Below, piece by piece: positions 1 to 7,089 of a DNA stretch of 39,189 nucleotides (position 1 is its first letter; each line of letters opens with the position of its first letter). The notes under the pieces were generated by a model. That model was not told where the DNA came from and did not search any database. It worked only from the letters and a program-made list of their open reading frames with translations. This stretch comes from Oscillospiraceae bacterium (GTDB lineage Bacteria; Bacillota; Clostridia; Oscillospirales; Ruminococcaceae): positions 1-39,189 of the forward strand of contig JAEEIA010000035.1 in assembly GCA_016281125.1 (NCBI GenBank). Direction: 5' to 3'. A program made the translations under genes and the position numbers.

Positions 1-38
1 GTTCATCTGTGCGTTTAGGCAATGATAGGAGATTCATA

Positions 39-737
39 ATGGAAGAGAAAAAATACAGTAATGCGAAAAGAGCAATAACCATAGTTTCAATGCTAACACT
101 ATTCACAGCCGGATTTGAACTGTTTATGGCATTCAGTCATTATCAGCCCGGAATGACAATATGCGATGTTGCAAGCCATGTTACACGAGATAACCGTATC
201 GTTTACCTATTTCTTCTTATAATTGCAAATCTTACTTTTTTACCTTCGGCACTGCTTCTCTATAAGGAGAACGGGATAAGTCTGAAAGACGAGATATATG
301 ATAAAAAAACACTTGGCAAAGACATACTCTATGGTGTGGTTGCTTTTGTGATTGCAGAAATTGCAGGTTTGCTTTCTGAAATACCTGATTTAATTCCGGG
401 AATCAAGGCAACAGAGCTGGCTTGCAGTCAAAAAGAGATGGGATTAAGCGTCACGATCATGGAAATAATCGCTATGGTGTTTGTCAGCGGTATTATCAAA
501 GAAATCTATTTCCGTGGTCTTGCAAAGAAATTCTGCGCTCCTGTATTCGGCGAAACAGCAGCTCTTCTTATATTCAATGTGCTGTTTGCTGTACTTGATT
601 GGCATAATCTCGGATACTCCCTTATCATAGGCTTAGTTTGGTCATTTGCATATAAAAAGACAGGTCACCTGATTACACCTATGATTTGCCATACCTTAGT
701 AGGATTGGGAGCCGTGATATCAGGACTTGTTGGATAA
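39..737 (+). CDS. CPBP-family intramembrane metalloprotease
   Basis: This 232-residue multi-span membrane protein belongs to the CPBP (Abi/Rce1-like) group, which cleaves peptides within the membrane and often serves bacteriocin immunity or surface-protein processing. Hydrophobic segments lie near residues 12-31, 54-75, 97-115, 137-154, 174-187 and 193-229. The motif region KEIYFRG (154-160) matches EExxxR with the first Glu replaced by Lys154, keeping Glu155 and Arg159. His189 (in FAVLDWH) and His218 are the likely remaining metal ligands. The start is ATG 39, six bases after AGGAGA (27-32); an upstream GTG at 9 has no ribosome site. It is A+T-rich compared with the genes after 5500 and converges on a phage-gene remnant, in keeping with accessory DNA. 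The family is fairly sure; the substrate is unknown, and the altered EE motif leaves activity open. Confidence 0.8.
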   Translation: MEEKKYSNAKRAITIVSMLTLFTAGFELFMAFSHYQPGMTICDVASHVTRDNRIVYLFLLIIANLTFLPSALLLYKENGISLKDEIYDKKTLGKDILYGVVAFVIAEIAGLLSEIPDLIPGIKATELACSQKEMGLSVTIMEIIAMVFVSGIIKEIYFRGLAKKFCAPVFGETAALLIFNVLFAVLDWHNLGYSLIIGLVWSFAYKKTGHLITPMICHTLVGLGAVISGLVG

Positions 738-744
738 AGAAATA

Positions 745-897
745 TCACACATTCAGCGCATTGCGCGTCATACGATAAATCTCCAGCCGTGACAGCGACT
801 TCGGACTATTATTGGTCTGATTCACTGTCCGGCTGTTGTCGTTATTGTAGTAGTTGTTTACCACACCGCCGCTGCCGCCGTTCATCATATCGAGGAA
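745..897 (-). pseudogene. C-terminal remnant of a phage tail tape-measure protein
   Basis: Reading the minus strand gives an open frame of about 50 codons that ends at a stop at 745-747. It contains a Gly-rich patch (MMNGGSGG), an Asn-rich patch (NNYYNNDN) and a tail reading NSPKSLSRLEIYRMTRNAL. Such an ending, with NSPK-x-LS-x-x-EIYRxTRNAL as the last helix, is typical of tape-measure proteins of phages infecting Firmicutes, which run to hundreds of residues. An in-frame stop at 898-900 closes the frame on its 5' side, so only the end survives. It starts a few bases after the stop of the lipoprotein gene (902), which marks a recombination junction. No other tail genes are visible. I judge it a non-functional fossil of a prophage. 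Confidence 0.7.
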
Positions 898-901
898 TCA
901 G

Positions 902-1591
902 TCATTGCAGCGTATCCGGTACCTGATATACCTTTTCAAAGGCTGTGATCTCATATCCCTGATCCAGACAAAACGCAGCAAGCTGTTCCTCCGTCAATTC
1001 CTGATTATCTACGGTCTTTCCGACTGTCACCGTGAATTCATCACCCGGATGCAGCGTATTCTGTTCTTTTACCATGAAATCCAGCCAGAACGGAATGTCA
1101 CCGGTCGGTTTGATGATTACCACCACTTCACCTTCATACTCCTGATAGTCGATCGTCACATAGTCAAACGGATCAAGCTGCTGCGTTTCCGGTAAGCCGT
1201 TCACAGGGAATTCCATGCTGTCAGTCCGCAGCCTGATCTTGTAAGCCTTCTCCAACGCCTTTACATTGTCAGTATTCCAGACGAATGTAACGGTATCACC
1301 GTTTGAAAGGCTCTCTGCACGATCAAACGCGCCATACAGATTATCGTTTACATCTGCGGCGGTTCGCTGAAACTCCGCCTGTGAAGCTGTTTCTTTCAGC
1401 TTGAACGCATCATGATTGTCTCGCACCATTGCATCGGAATTCAGCGCCCAGACGACGGAACCGTGTCCGTCCGTTCCGCTGGTCTCAGCCGAAAGGTAGT
1501 CATTGACATTGATCTCTGTTCTGCCGCAGGCTGTCAGCAGCATTGCGGCAACCGCAAATGTCAGTCCTGTCAGACTTCTTTTGATTTTCAT
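902..1591 (-). CDS. predicted lipoprotein of unknown function
   Basis: The 229-residue product opens with a lipoprotein signal: basic MKIKR, a hydrophobic core and the lipobox LTAC with Cys22, so it should be lipid-anchored on the outer face of the membrane. The rest is acidic and beta-rich, with no catalytic motif I recognise. The segment near residues 95-205 (phrases such as GDTVTFVWN and GDEFTVTVGK) reads like one or two immunoglobulin-like beta domains. ATG 1591 follows GGAGG at a good distance. It lies 17 bases downstream of the gene at 1609-2010 and probably shares its transcript. It sits in the accessory region with parA, parB and the integrase, so it may be element cargo; this is inference. 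Confidence 0.75.
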   Translation of the reverse strand: MKIKRSLTGLTFAVAAMLLTACGRTEINVNDYLSAETSGTDGHGSVVWALNSDAMVRDNHDAFKLKETASQAEFQRTAADVNDNLYGAFDRAESLSNGDTVTFVWNTDNVKALEKAYKIRLRTDSMEFPVNGLPETQQLDPFDYVTIDYQEYEGEVVVIIKPTGDIPFWLDFMVKEQNTLHPGDEFTVTVGKTVDNQELTEEQLAAFCLDQGYEITAFEKVYQVPDTLQ

Positions 1592-1608
1592 GTTTTCCTC
1601 CGTTTCTA

Positions 1609-2010
1609 TTACTGCCAGAATATCTCACCGTTTTCAATCAAGGCACCTTCGATGCCATCAGCATACAAGAGAAGAAACCAGCCGCTTTTATCAGAAAGTA
1701 CTACATCAATATGTAATCCTGACAGTTCCTGATGCGCTTCCCAATACAGACTGCTGAGCGGTTCATTCAGCTCTTCATGCTCATGCGGGGTGATGCCGTC
1801 ATGCAGGAGCGGATAGCCGATTTGCTCCCGATATTCCCGGCGGCAGGTATCATCATAATAAAAGGTTTCGCATGGGTCGTCCTTGCTTGCCTGCGAATAC
1901 GGCTTCGGAGTCCCGTCAGCACTCAGAATCTTTAGTGCATGAATCTCCAGTCCAAACAGCACGAGATGCATTTTCAGCTTCCCGGATAGTTCAGAAAACA
2001 TGGTATCCAA
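1609..2010 (-). CDS. hypothetical protein, TTG start
   Basis: The product is an acidic, probably cytosolic protein of 133 residues with no signal peptide or membrane segment. It has several aromatic and His residues (HDGITPHEHEEL near 69-80). I do not recognise the family. The start is taken as TTG 2010, because GGAGG (2020-2024) lies 9 bases before it, while the in-frame ATG three codons later would be 18 bases away. It begins 16 bases after the end of the ParB-like gene, whose last codons overlap its ribosome site, so it is probably translated from the parA-parB transcript. It may be element cargo or an accessory of the partition locus; nothing in the sequence decides. Confidence 0.65.
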   Translation of the reverse strand: MDTMFSELSGKLKMHLVLFGLEIHALKILSADGTPKPYSQASKDDPCETFYYDDTCRREYREQIGYPLLHDGITPHEHEELNEPLSSLYWEAHQELSGLHIDVVLSDKSGWFLLLYADGIEGALIENGEIFWQ

Positions 2011-2026
2011 TTTCAGCCACCTCCGT

Positions 2027-3301
2027 TCAGCTTTCTTTGTAGGCCTTTCGCGCCGCGGCGGAATTATACTTGTCGAAGATGCTGTTCATAGCTTTCTGCG
2101 CTGCCAGCACAGTACCTGACTGCATTCCCATAGCTTGCAGTGTCAGCGTCAGATAGCCGAGAGCGATTTCGTTGAAGCATCCGGAATCAAACAGTATATC
2201 GTCTTTATCATGCAGTGAGGAATGTATTGCTTCTGAGCATTTTCCCTGAGTATCAAATGTGACAGGTGTGTCAACTTTATCTGTTTTTCTTTTATCTGAT
2301 ACTGACTCCTTGATCCATGACTGCACATATTTACCGGCTGTACGCCATGCTAGCCAAATACTCCTGATATTTCGGAAATCTGCCGGATTGGAAAAAGAAA
2401 TAGTAATTCGGTCATAACCGCATTCAATTGCTATTCCTTCATCAACAGTCAAATAGTTATTTCTACACTTCCTGCGGAATTCATTGACAAAATCAACGCT
2501 GTTCTTATGCAGTGCAGCGTCACGCAATTCATCAGAAATAAGATACATGAGTTGATGTTTCATAGTTTCAAATAGGATTTCTCCATCCCAGCGCAAATCT
2601 TTCGGCGCAGAAGTAGCATCATCTACGGCTTTATCCCTTATTGTTTTGGGCGTTATTTCTCGTAAATCACCCTCTGCCAGTACTTGCTGTTGCTCTGGTT
2701 CCAGCTTTGCAATCTCATTCGCAGTATTGATAGAGATCCTACCGTCAGATACCGCTTCCTGTATTTCTGTTGAAGCACTGCTGCTGATATGCTGCAATTT
2801 ACTAACCTGTGAGCGAGATAAATGCAGCTGCCGTGCAAGTTCTTCACGCATACTGCCGAATTTTACCCCTTCCGCCTTTTGCTTTTTCAAATATTGATCT
2901 AATCGCTGATACGACTGCCAGATTTCGTTATCATTCAGCTGTCGGGCAGTGACATTCAGGAGAATCAGGTCTAATTCAAGGGTTTCCTGGCTGTTATAGT
3001 GTTGAACCAAACAGGGGAGAAGACGGGATATCGCTTCGCCGCGATCCAGCAATAGACGAACTGCTGCCTTCCGCCTGTGTCCGGAGACTATCATATAGCC
3101 CCCGCTTTCCATCGGTGTGACAACCAGATTGTCTTTTATTCCGCCCTGACCGAGAATTGCATCCGCAAGTTCCGCTATATTGTCCATGCGAAAGAAATTA
3201 CTTGGGGAATCGTGCAATTCATCAATGTCAATCATTCGGATATTCTCATTTTGCGTGTTCTGAGCAATTGCCGCCAGATTACTGAGCATCATCTTTGCCA
3301 T
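2027..3301 (-). CDS. parB: ParB/Spo0J-like partition protein
   Basis: ParB proteins bind a parS site and, with ParA, move or retain a replicon. This 424-residue protein shows the ParB N-terminal nuclease-like CTP-binding fold (residues about 20-120) with the arginine box GHRRKAA at 74-80. A helix-turn-helix follows near 150-175 (ELARQLHLSRSQVSKLQ) and then a long C-terminal part. It is longer than chromosomal Spo0J (about 280 residues), as plasmid and element ParBs often are. The start ATG lies 2 bases after the parA stop, and the ribosome site AAGGAG is inside the end of parA, so the two are translationally coupled. The codons for VDTPVTF near residue 343 lie in a 24-bp repeat shared with parA (see the repeat entries). 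That may make the gene carry its own binding site. Confidence 0.88.
   Translation of the reverse strand: MAKMMLSNLAAIAQNTQNENIRMIDIDELHDSPSNFFRMDNIAELADAILGQGGIKDNLVVTPMESGGYMIVSGHRRKAAVRLLLDRGEAISRLLPCLVQHYNSQETLELDLILLNVTARQLNDNEIWQSYQRLDQYLKKQKAEGVKFGSMREELARQLHLSRSQVSKLQHISSSASTEIQEAVSDGRISINTANEIAKLEPEQQQVLAEGDLREITPKTIRDKAVDDATSAPKDLRWDGEILFETMKHQLMYLISDELRDAALHKNSVDFVNEFRRKCRNNYLTVDEGIAIECGYDRITISFSNPADFRNIRSIWLAWRTAGKYVQSWIKESVSDKRKTDKVDTPVTFDTQGKCSEAIHSSLHDKDDILFDSGCFNEIALGYLTLTLQAMGMQSGTVLAAQKAMNSIFDKYNSAAARKAYKES
2255..2278. repeat. 24-bp direct repeat, copy 1 (candidate parS, inside parB)
   Basis: This stretch is identical over 24 bases to 3325-3348. Its core is the inverted repeat TGACAGGTGTGTCA (2260-2273), with 5-base arms TGACA and TGTCA around GGTG. 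In both copies it is read in the same frame and gives K/E-VDTPVTF. Identity through wobble positions in two otherwise unlike genes argues for selection on the DNA, and a ParB binding site is the obvious candidate. Confidence 0.6.
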
Positions 3302-3303
3302 GG

Positions 3304-4008
3304 TCAGACCACTCCTTTCGGCTGAAATGTGACAGGTGTGTCAACTTTTTCGAGACGCTCCATCATCTCCAATGCCAGATTGTCGTATGCATCAACGATT
3401 TTCCAACTGGTCGGAGAACGAGGAACCTTTTTATCAATAAAGTATGCTTCAATGGGTAAGCCTGCTTTCAGGCTCTCGCGCACCGTGCGGGAAAAGGGGA
3501 TAACAGTTCGCATCATCTGAGCATCCAGAACATTCTGAAATTCCGTAAGTATTGCCGCATCATTTTCTTTCTGATACATTGTGATAAAGATGCCACCAAG
3601 CCGCGCTTGCTGTTTTGATATCTCAACTGTTACTTTTTTCAAACCTGCAACCTCAAATTCTCCAAGCAAGGTCGGCACAAAGACAATTCCGCTGTGGTGA
3701 ATGATTCTTTTGACTTCATCTGTCATAGCCGGAGGCAAATCAAACACGATATAGTCGAATTGGTCTGTTTCACAAGCATCCAATTCAATATATCGTGTCC
3801 ATGTTGTATGCTTTATGTTCTCATAATCGCTGGGGAGGATTGGACTTGAATCCTTAGCGGTCATAAAGAACATAAAGCAGTTTTCCTGTTGATCGCAGTC
3901 TACGACCAGCACCTTCTTCCCTGCTTTTTGAAAGCAGTATGCAAGATTGATGACAGATGTTGACTTCGCAACACCGCCCTTATTGTTATACAATGCTATT
4001 CTTATCAT
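3304..4008 (-). CDS. parA: ParA-family partition ATPase
   Basis: This 234-residue cytosolic ATPase carries the deviant Walker A box KGGVAKST (residues 10-17) with the signature lysine, the A' motif VLVVDCDQQ (34-42) and the Walker B-like YIVFDLPP near 86-93. ParA proteins bind DNA without sequence preference as ATP dimers and are stimulated by ParB to position a replicon. The short N-terminus without a helix-turn-helix is of the type Ib/Soj kind, which does not itself repress the operon. ATG 4008 follows AGGAGA. The last 15 residues contain VDTPVTF, encoded by the 24-bp repeat at 3325-3348. parB follows after 2 bases. With the integrase upstream, the pair suggests an integrative element that stabilises its circular form. 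Confidence 0.92.
   Translation of the reverse strand: MIRIALYNNKGGVAKSTSVINLAYCFQKAGKKVLVVDCDQQENCFMFFMTAKDSSPILPSDYENIKHTTWTRYIELDACETDQFDYIVFDLPPAMTDEVKRIIHHSGIVFVPTLLGEFEVAGLKKVTVEISKQQARLGGIFITMYQKENDAAILTEFQNVLDAQMMRTVIPFSRTVRESLKAGLPIEAYFIDKKVPRSPTSWKIVDAYDNLALEMMERLEKVDTPVTFQPKGVV
3325..3348. repeat. 24-bp direct repeat, copy 2 (candidate parS, inside the 3' end of parA)
   Basis: This is the second exact copy of the repeat at 2255-2278, with the same TGACA/TGTCA inverted core at 3330-3343. It covers the third-from-last stretch of parA codons. I saw no further copy in the window. Confidence 0.6.
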
Positions 4009-4038
4009 GGCTATTCTCCTTTATGCTTTCGTTCAGGA

Positions 4039-5073
4039 TTATATGGAATCAAAGAGATTGTCAAAGAAAACATCCAGTCTTTCGGCTGCTTTTCGCTTCA
4101 TTTCGTCAATGCAATGACAGTAAACATCCAGCGTAAAAGCCGCCGAAAAGTGTCCGAGGTTGTATTGCAGAGTCTTCGGGTCCATTCCCGCTTGCAATGA
4201 CATGACTGCATATGTATGGCGCAGATCATGAAACCGCACTTTTTCACAACCAATCGAAGAGATAACCTTTTTGAAAGAGTCATAAACAGCGGGAGGGGTA
4301 AGATGTGTCCCGACTCTTGATGGAAATACAAAATCATCGGGATCATGTCGTATTTGTGCATCCAGTCTTATCAGAATGTCCATTGCATGACGATTGAGAG
4401 CCAACACTCTCGTCCTGCCGCCCTTGGGATCGCACCAATAGTATTCATTTGTATCTTTGTTGTACTGAATTTGCCGATAGATATTCATGGTCTGATTGGG
4501 TAGATCAAGAGCACTCCAGGTTAAACCAATGATTTCTCCCTGTCTCAGACCAGTATAGAGAGTGAAGAGAAAGAGGTCGCGTTTCGGATGGTTTTTCAGG
4601 CGTTTATAGAGTGCTTTCAGTTGTTCCTGATTCAAAGGGTGATAGGCATACTGCGGAATAGCCGGGAGCATAACCCCATCAGCAGGATTGGAAGTGATTA
4701 AACCCATCTTTTTGGCGGTTTCAAGCCCTACATGAAGCACTCCAAAGTAATTGTGGATCGTTTTCGGCTGCAACGGAGCTGATAATCCGCATCCGACCAT
4801 AAGGCTATTAACAAATAACTGGCAATCTTCAAATGAGAGTTCGTCCAGTCGCAGATGCCCTAGCACACGGATAATATGACAGTTAATCGACACACTATAT
4901 GTGTACCGAGTGGACTTTCCAAGATGGATAGTATGATTTCCATGCCATTCCCGGAACCATTCTGCAACAGTTGTAACATTCAGTACGATGTTTTCTTTAG
5001 GGTACAAACTGCGCATTTGCTCCAAGATCGTAGGATCATTAGGGACTTCACAAGCATTTTTCTTTTCAAACAT
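4039..5073 (-). CDS. int: tyrosine-family site-specific integrase
   Basis: This 344-residue phage-type integrase catalyses integration and excision through a 3'-phosphotyrosyl intermediate. A SAM-like core-binding domain spans about 32-125 and the catalytic domain about 145-325. All catalytic residues can be placed: Arg177 (TGLRQGE), Lys217 (DPKGGR), His282 and Arg285 (HDLRHTY), His308 (LGHFS) and the nucleophile Tyr318 (DVYCH). The usual N-terminal Arm-binding domain is short or missing. ATG 5073 is preceded by GGAGG. It lies 30 bases upstream of parA on the same strand. Upstream are two strong minus-strand hairpins (5184-5293), which would shield the gene from outside transcription, and then a candidate attachment site near 5402-5429. 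It appears intact, so the element may still be mobile if both ends are present. Confidence 0.93.
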   Translation of the reverse strand: MFEKKNACEVPNDPTILEQMRSLYPKENIVLNVTTVAEWFREWHGNHTIHLGKSTRYTYSVSINCHIIRVLGHLRLDELSFEDCQLFVNSLMVGCGLSAPLQPKTIHNYFGVLHVGLETAKKMGLITSNPADGVMLPAIPQYAYHPLNQEQLKALYKRLKNHPKRDLFLFTLYTGLRQGEIIGLTWSALDLPNQTMNIYRQIQYNKDTNEYYWCDPKGGRTRVLALNRHAMDILIRLDAQIRHDPDDFVFPSRVGTHLTPPAVYDSFKKVISSIGCEKVRFHDLRHTYAVMSLQAGMDPKTLQYNLGHFSAAFTLDVYCHCIDEMKRKAAERLDVFFDNLFDSI

Positions 5074-5183
5074 GATCTTTTCCTCCTTAATCTGGTCGTT
5101 TTAGATGTCTCCCCGAATTACAGACGTCGGGTAATCTAATTATATACTGTGCAAGCGGAAAAGTCATGCAAAAGAAAAAACGC

Positions 5184-5224
5184 ATACACACGAGCCCATA
5201 TTGATGGATTTCGTGTATATGCGT
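5184..5224 (-). terminator. hairpin, probable minus-strand terminator
   Basis: Arms CGCATACACACGA and TCGTGTATATGCG pair with one mismatch around a 15-17-base loop. On the minus strand the stem is followed by a T-rich run (TTTTTTCTTTT). It sits upstream of the integrase, not after a gene, so it may block read-through into it. Confidence 0.6.
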
Positions 5225-5234
5225 AATTTGAAAA

Positions 5235-5293
5235 ATAAAAAAACGCGTGCAGCAAGTTTTCTGAGTTAAACAGAAAACAAGCTACACGCGTTT
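5235..5293. terminator. long hairpin, probable two-way terminator
   Basis: Two 23-base arms, beginning AAACGCGTG and ending CACGCGTTT, pair at 20 of 23 positions around the loop AGTTAAA. T-rich flanks lie on both sides. Together with 5184-5224 it makes two stacked hairpins at the integrase end of the accessory region. An element terminus or a recombination-protein site are alternatives. Confidence 0.55.
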
Positions 5294-5304
5294 ATTATTA
5301 TAGG

Positions 5305-5333
5305 TTGACAAGAAGACCAAAATGTGCTATAAT
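5305..5333 (+). promoter_or_regulatory. strong sigma-A promoter reading rightward
   Basis: TTGACA (5305-5310) and TATAAT (5328-5333) are both perfect and 17 bases apart. The start would be near 5340. No protein-coding gene follows; the transcript would run into the tRNA-like fragment and the terminator at 5439-5467. Confidence 0.8.
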
Positions 5334-5339
5334 ATATAT

Positions 5340-5467
5340 AGTAAGATCACTTTTGAGCTGCTGGCTATGGGATTATCCGATAATTATGGACGTGGACTTA
5401 GAAAGTTCAAATCCTTCCACCCCAACCACAACAAAAATCGGACTGCTTATCTTGCAGTCCGTTTTTT
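5340..5467 (+). ncRNA. candidate small RNA or attachment-site transcript with tRNA 3'-end-like segment
   Basis: A perfect promoter and a strong terminator bracket about 128 bases without a credible reading frame. Inside, 5401-5427 looks like the end of a tRNA. GAAAG, loop TTCAAAT and CCTTC form a T-arm (4 of 5 pairs, G53-C61 kept), then come CACCCCA, a discriminator A and an encoded CCA. The matching 5' acceptor strand (TGGGGTG) is not upstream, so there is no whole tRNA. A GGACTT/AAGTTC hairpin with a G-U pair also fits, leaving the C-rich CCTTCCACCCC free, like seed regions of Gram-positive small RNAs that pair with ribosome sites. I favour a tRNA 3'-end att site left by the integrase; a true small RNA is the alternative. 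Confidence 0.5.
5439..5467 (+). terminator. intrinsic terminator
   Basis: CGGACTGC and GCAGTCCG pair perfectly around TTATCTT and are followed by TTTTTT. This may be the original terminator of the tRNA gene whose 3' end lies just upstream. Confidence 0.85.
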
Positions 5468-5501
5468 GTTTTTTCAAACGTCCATGAACCGCATCAGAAA
5501 C

Positions 5502-5531
5502 AAAGAAACCGGCACAGGAGCCGGTTTCTTT
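5502..5531. terminator. two-way terminator after the anti-sigma gene
   Basis: AAAGAAACCGGC and GCCGGTTTCTTT form 12 perfect pairs around ACAGGA. It lies 26 bases past the stop of the minus-strand gene at 5557. Confidence 0.8.
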
Positions 5532-5556
5532 CTGTTATAAGGGTATCAGCAGATGT

Positions 5557-7089
5557 TTACGGTTGCGGCGTCCCGGAATTTGACGGAGAAACGATACCGT
5601 CCGCTGCATCGTTTTGATCGGGATTGTTGACAATCGCCCATGCAGAATAATACTGGTTGTGCGGCAGTGCTGTTTCCTCCCGAAACGGGCCGTTCCAGTC
5701 TATTTTAGTGTTCGTCGCATTTGCAGACAGTGCGGAGGAACAGAGGATCGTCATGCGTGTTCCGGATTGAACGGTACCCTGGTATTTCAGTTCCGGGAAA
5801 ACCAGGCGACGCGGTGCATTGTCCTGCTCAGGATTTTCAAAAACCGCAATGTACGGCTCACATACGTACTGCACATCATTGAGGACGATGAAACAGTTTT
5901 CATTCAGCTGCGTCAGATTCGGCTCTGCGATTTCTGTTGCAAAGGAACGCAGCCGGTCAGGAAGAAATGTTTTCGTATCCAGATGATTGCCGAGAAAAGA
6001 TATCGTATCTGCATCAAAGGTTTCCGATGTATACAGCTCAAATGACGTTTCCGGGAAGATGTAATCTGCATCCAGAAAATCCAGGTGCTGAAGATACACG
6101 CCGTCCTCGAAATATCTGGTCATCTCATCTCTCAACGGATCCTGTACGCCCTCAGATACAGCGTCAGAAACATACAGCGTCTGCTGAACTGCGGAATCTG
6201 AAATCTGTGTCAGGCTACCCGGCACGGAGAGCATCAGATAGGAGTGCGTGAGGAAATCCGGAAGGCCGGGTTCTGTATTGTCATTCATATAGTATGCAAC
6301 ATTCGCATGGAGCACGCCGTCAGCTGTCACATATATCGAACGGAGAACCTCGTCATAGCTGTCCAGGACCCACTTTACCTTGATCAGCAGCACATTTCTG
6401 CCGCTTTCAAAGCAGAATTGTGCAACATCCGCGCCCTTGACCGGGAAATCCGTGTTTGTTGCGCGTTCCAGAACCGGACGCAGCTCGTCCATAGAGGTAA
6501 AGAGCAGAGCCCCGTTTTCCGGAATCTCCGGAATGCCGCCGGTTTCGGTATTGTCACCGAAGCAGGAATATATGGTGAAAACTCTGTTTTCATCGTCAAA
6601 AAGCTGCTCTTCTCCGAGTTCAGATTCCACATAGTCAGTATGCGTTTCACTGCCGTTTTCGTCTGTCAGTTCTGTCGAAATGTATGCCTCTTCACCCTCG
6701 CTTTGCTGCTCCTCTCCGTCGGACACAAGGCACGGTTCCGGAGAATCAGCGGGTTTCCTGCCGATGCCGTCCTTGCTGATAAATCCTGTGCCGAAGCCGA
6801 TGCCGATGACCGCACAGGCTGCGAGCGAGGCGAAAATAGCTGCTGTGACCGGTCTTAACTTTCTGACGGAAATACCGGCTTCTCTGTTCTTATCTGCTGT
6901 ATCTGTAACAGTATGCTTCATATGCAATCTCTCCTTCTGAGTAGAACGCGAATCCGGTTTCCTGCCGGTTCCGCTGCGATCCGTTCCGGAGGTCTTACCA
7001 TGATCAGCCTGAAACTGCGTCAGCTCGTCGATATAGGACTCCGGAATCTCTCCGAGCGCCCTGAAAAATGCTGTTTCCCTGCGTTTCAT
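5557..7089 (-). CDS. membrane-anchored anti-sigma-like protein
   Basis: The 510-residue protein has a cytoplasmic N-terminus of about 80 residues, one membrane span at about 81-104 and a large outer part. The first outer stretch is acidic and low-complexity (115-165); the rest appears as mixed alpha/beta folds with no catalytic motif I know. Its start overlaps the stop of the ECF-type sigma gene by 4 bases (ATGA), the normal arrangement for a sigma factor and its membrane anti-sigma. I therefore infer that the N-terminus binds the sigma factor and that the outer part senses a signal. The N-terminus (AFFRALGEIPESYIDE) resembles the short opening helix of Clostridia anti-sigma proteins; a zinc-type HxxxCxxC motif is absent. 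A terminator follows at 5502-5531. Confidence 0.65.
   Translation of the reverse strand: MKRRETAFFRALGEIPESYIDELTQFQADHGKTSGTDRSGTGRKPDSRSTQKERLHMKHTVTDTADKNREAGISVRKLRPVTAAIFASLAACAVIGIGFGTGFISKDGIGRKPADSPEPCLVSDGEEQQSEGEEAYISTELTDENGSETHTDYVESELGEEQLFDDENRVFTIYSCFGDNTETGGIPEIPENGALLFTSMDELRPVLERATNTDFPVKGADVAQFCFESGRNVLLIKVKWVLDSYDEVLRSIYVTADGVLHANVAYYMNDNTEPGLPDFLTHSYLMLSVPGSLTQISDSAVQQTLYVSDAVSEGVQDPLRDEMTRYFEDGVYLQHLDFLDADYIFPETSFELYTSETFDADTISFLGNHLDTKTFLPDRLRSFATEIAEPNLTQLNENCFIVLNDVQYVCEPYIAVFENPEQDNAPRRLVFPELKYQGTVQSGTRMTILCSSALSANATNTKIDWNGPFREETALPHNQYYSAWAIVNNPDQNDAADGIVSPSNSGTPQP

Noticed and set aside
5305-5540. Two overlapping short plus-strand frames (60 and 72 codons) after the strong promoter
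   Set aside because: They run through the tRNA-like segment and the terminator stem, have no ribosome sites and resemble the false peptides often read from tRNA ends.
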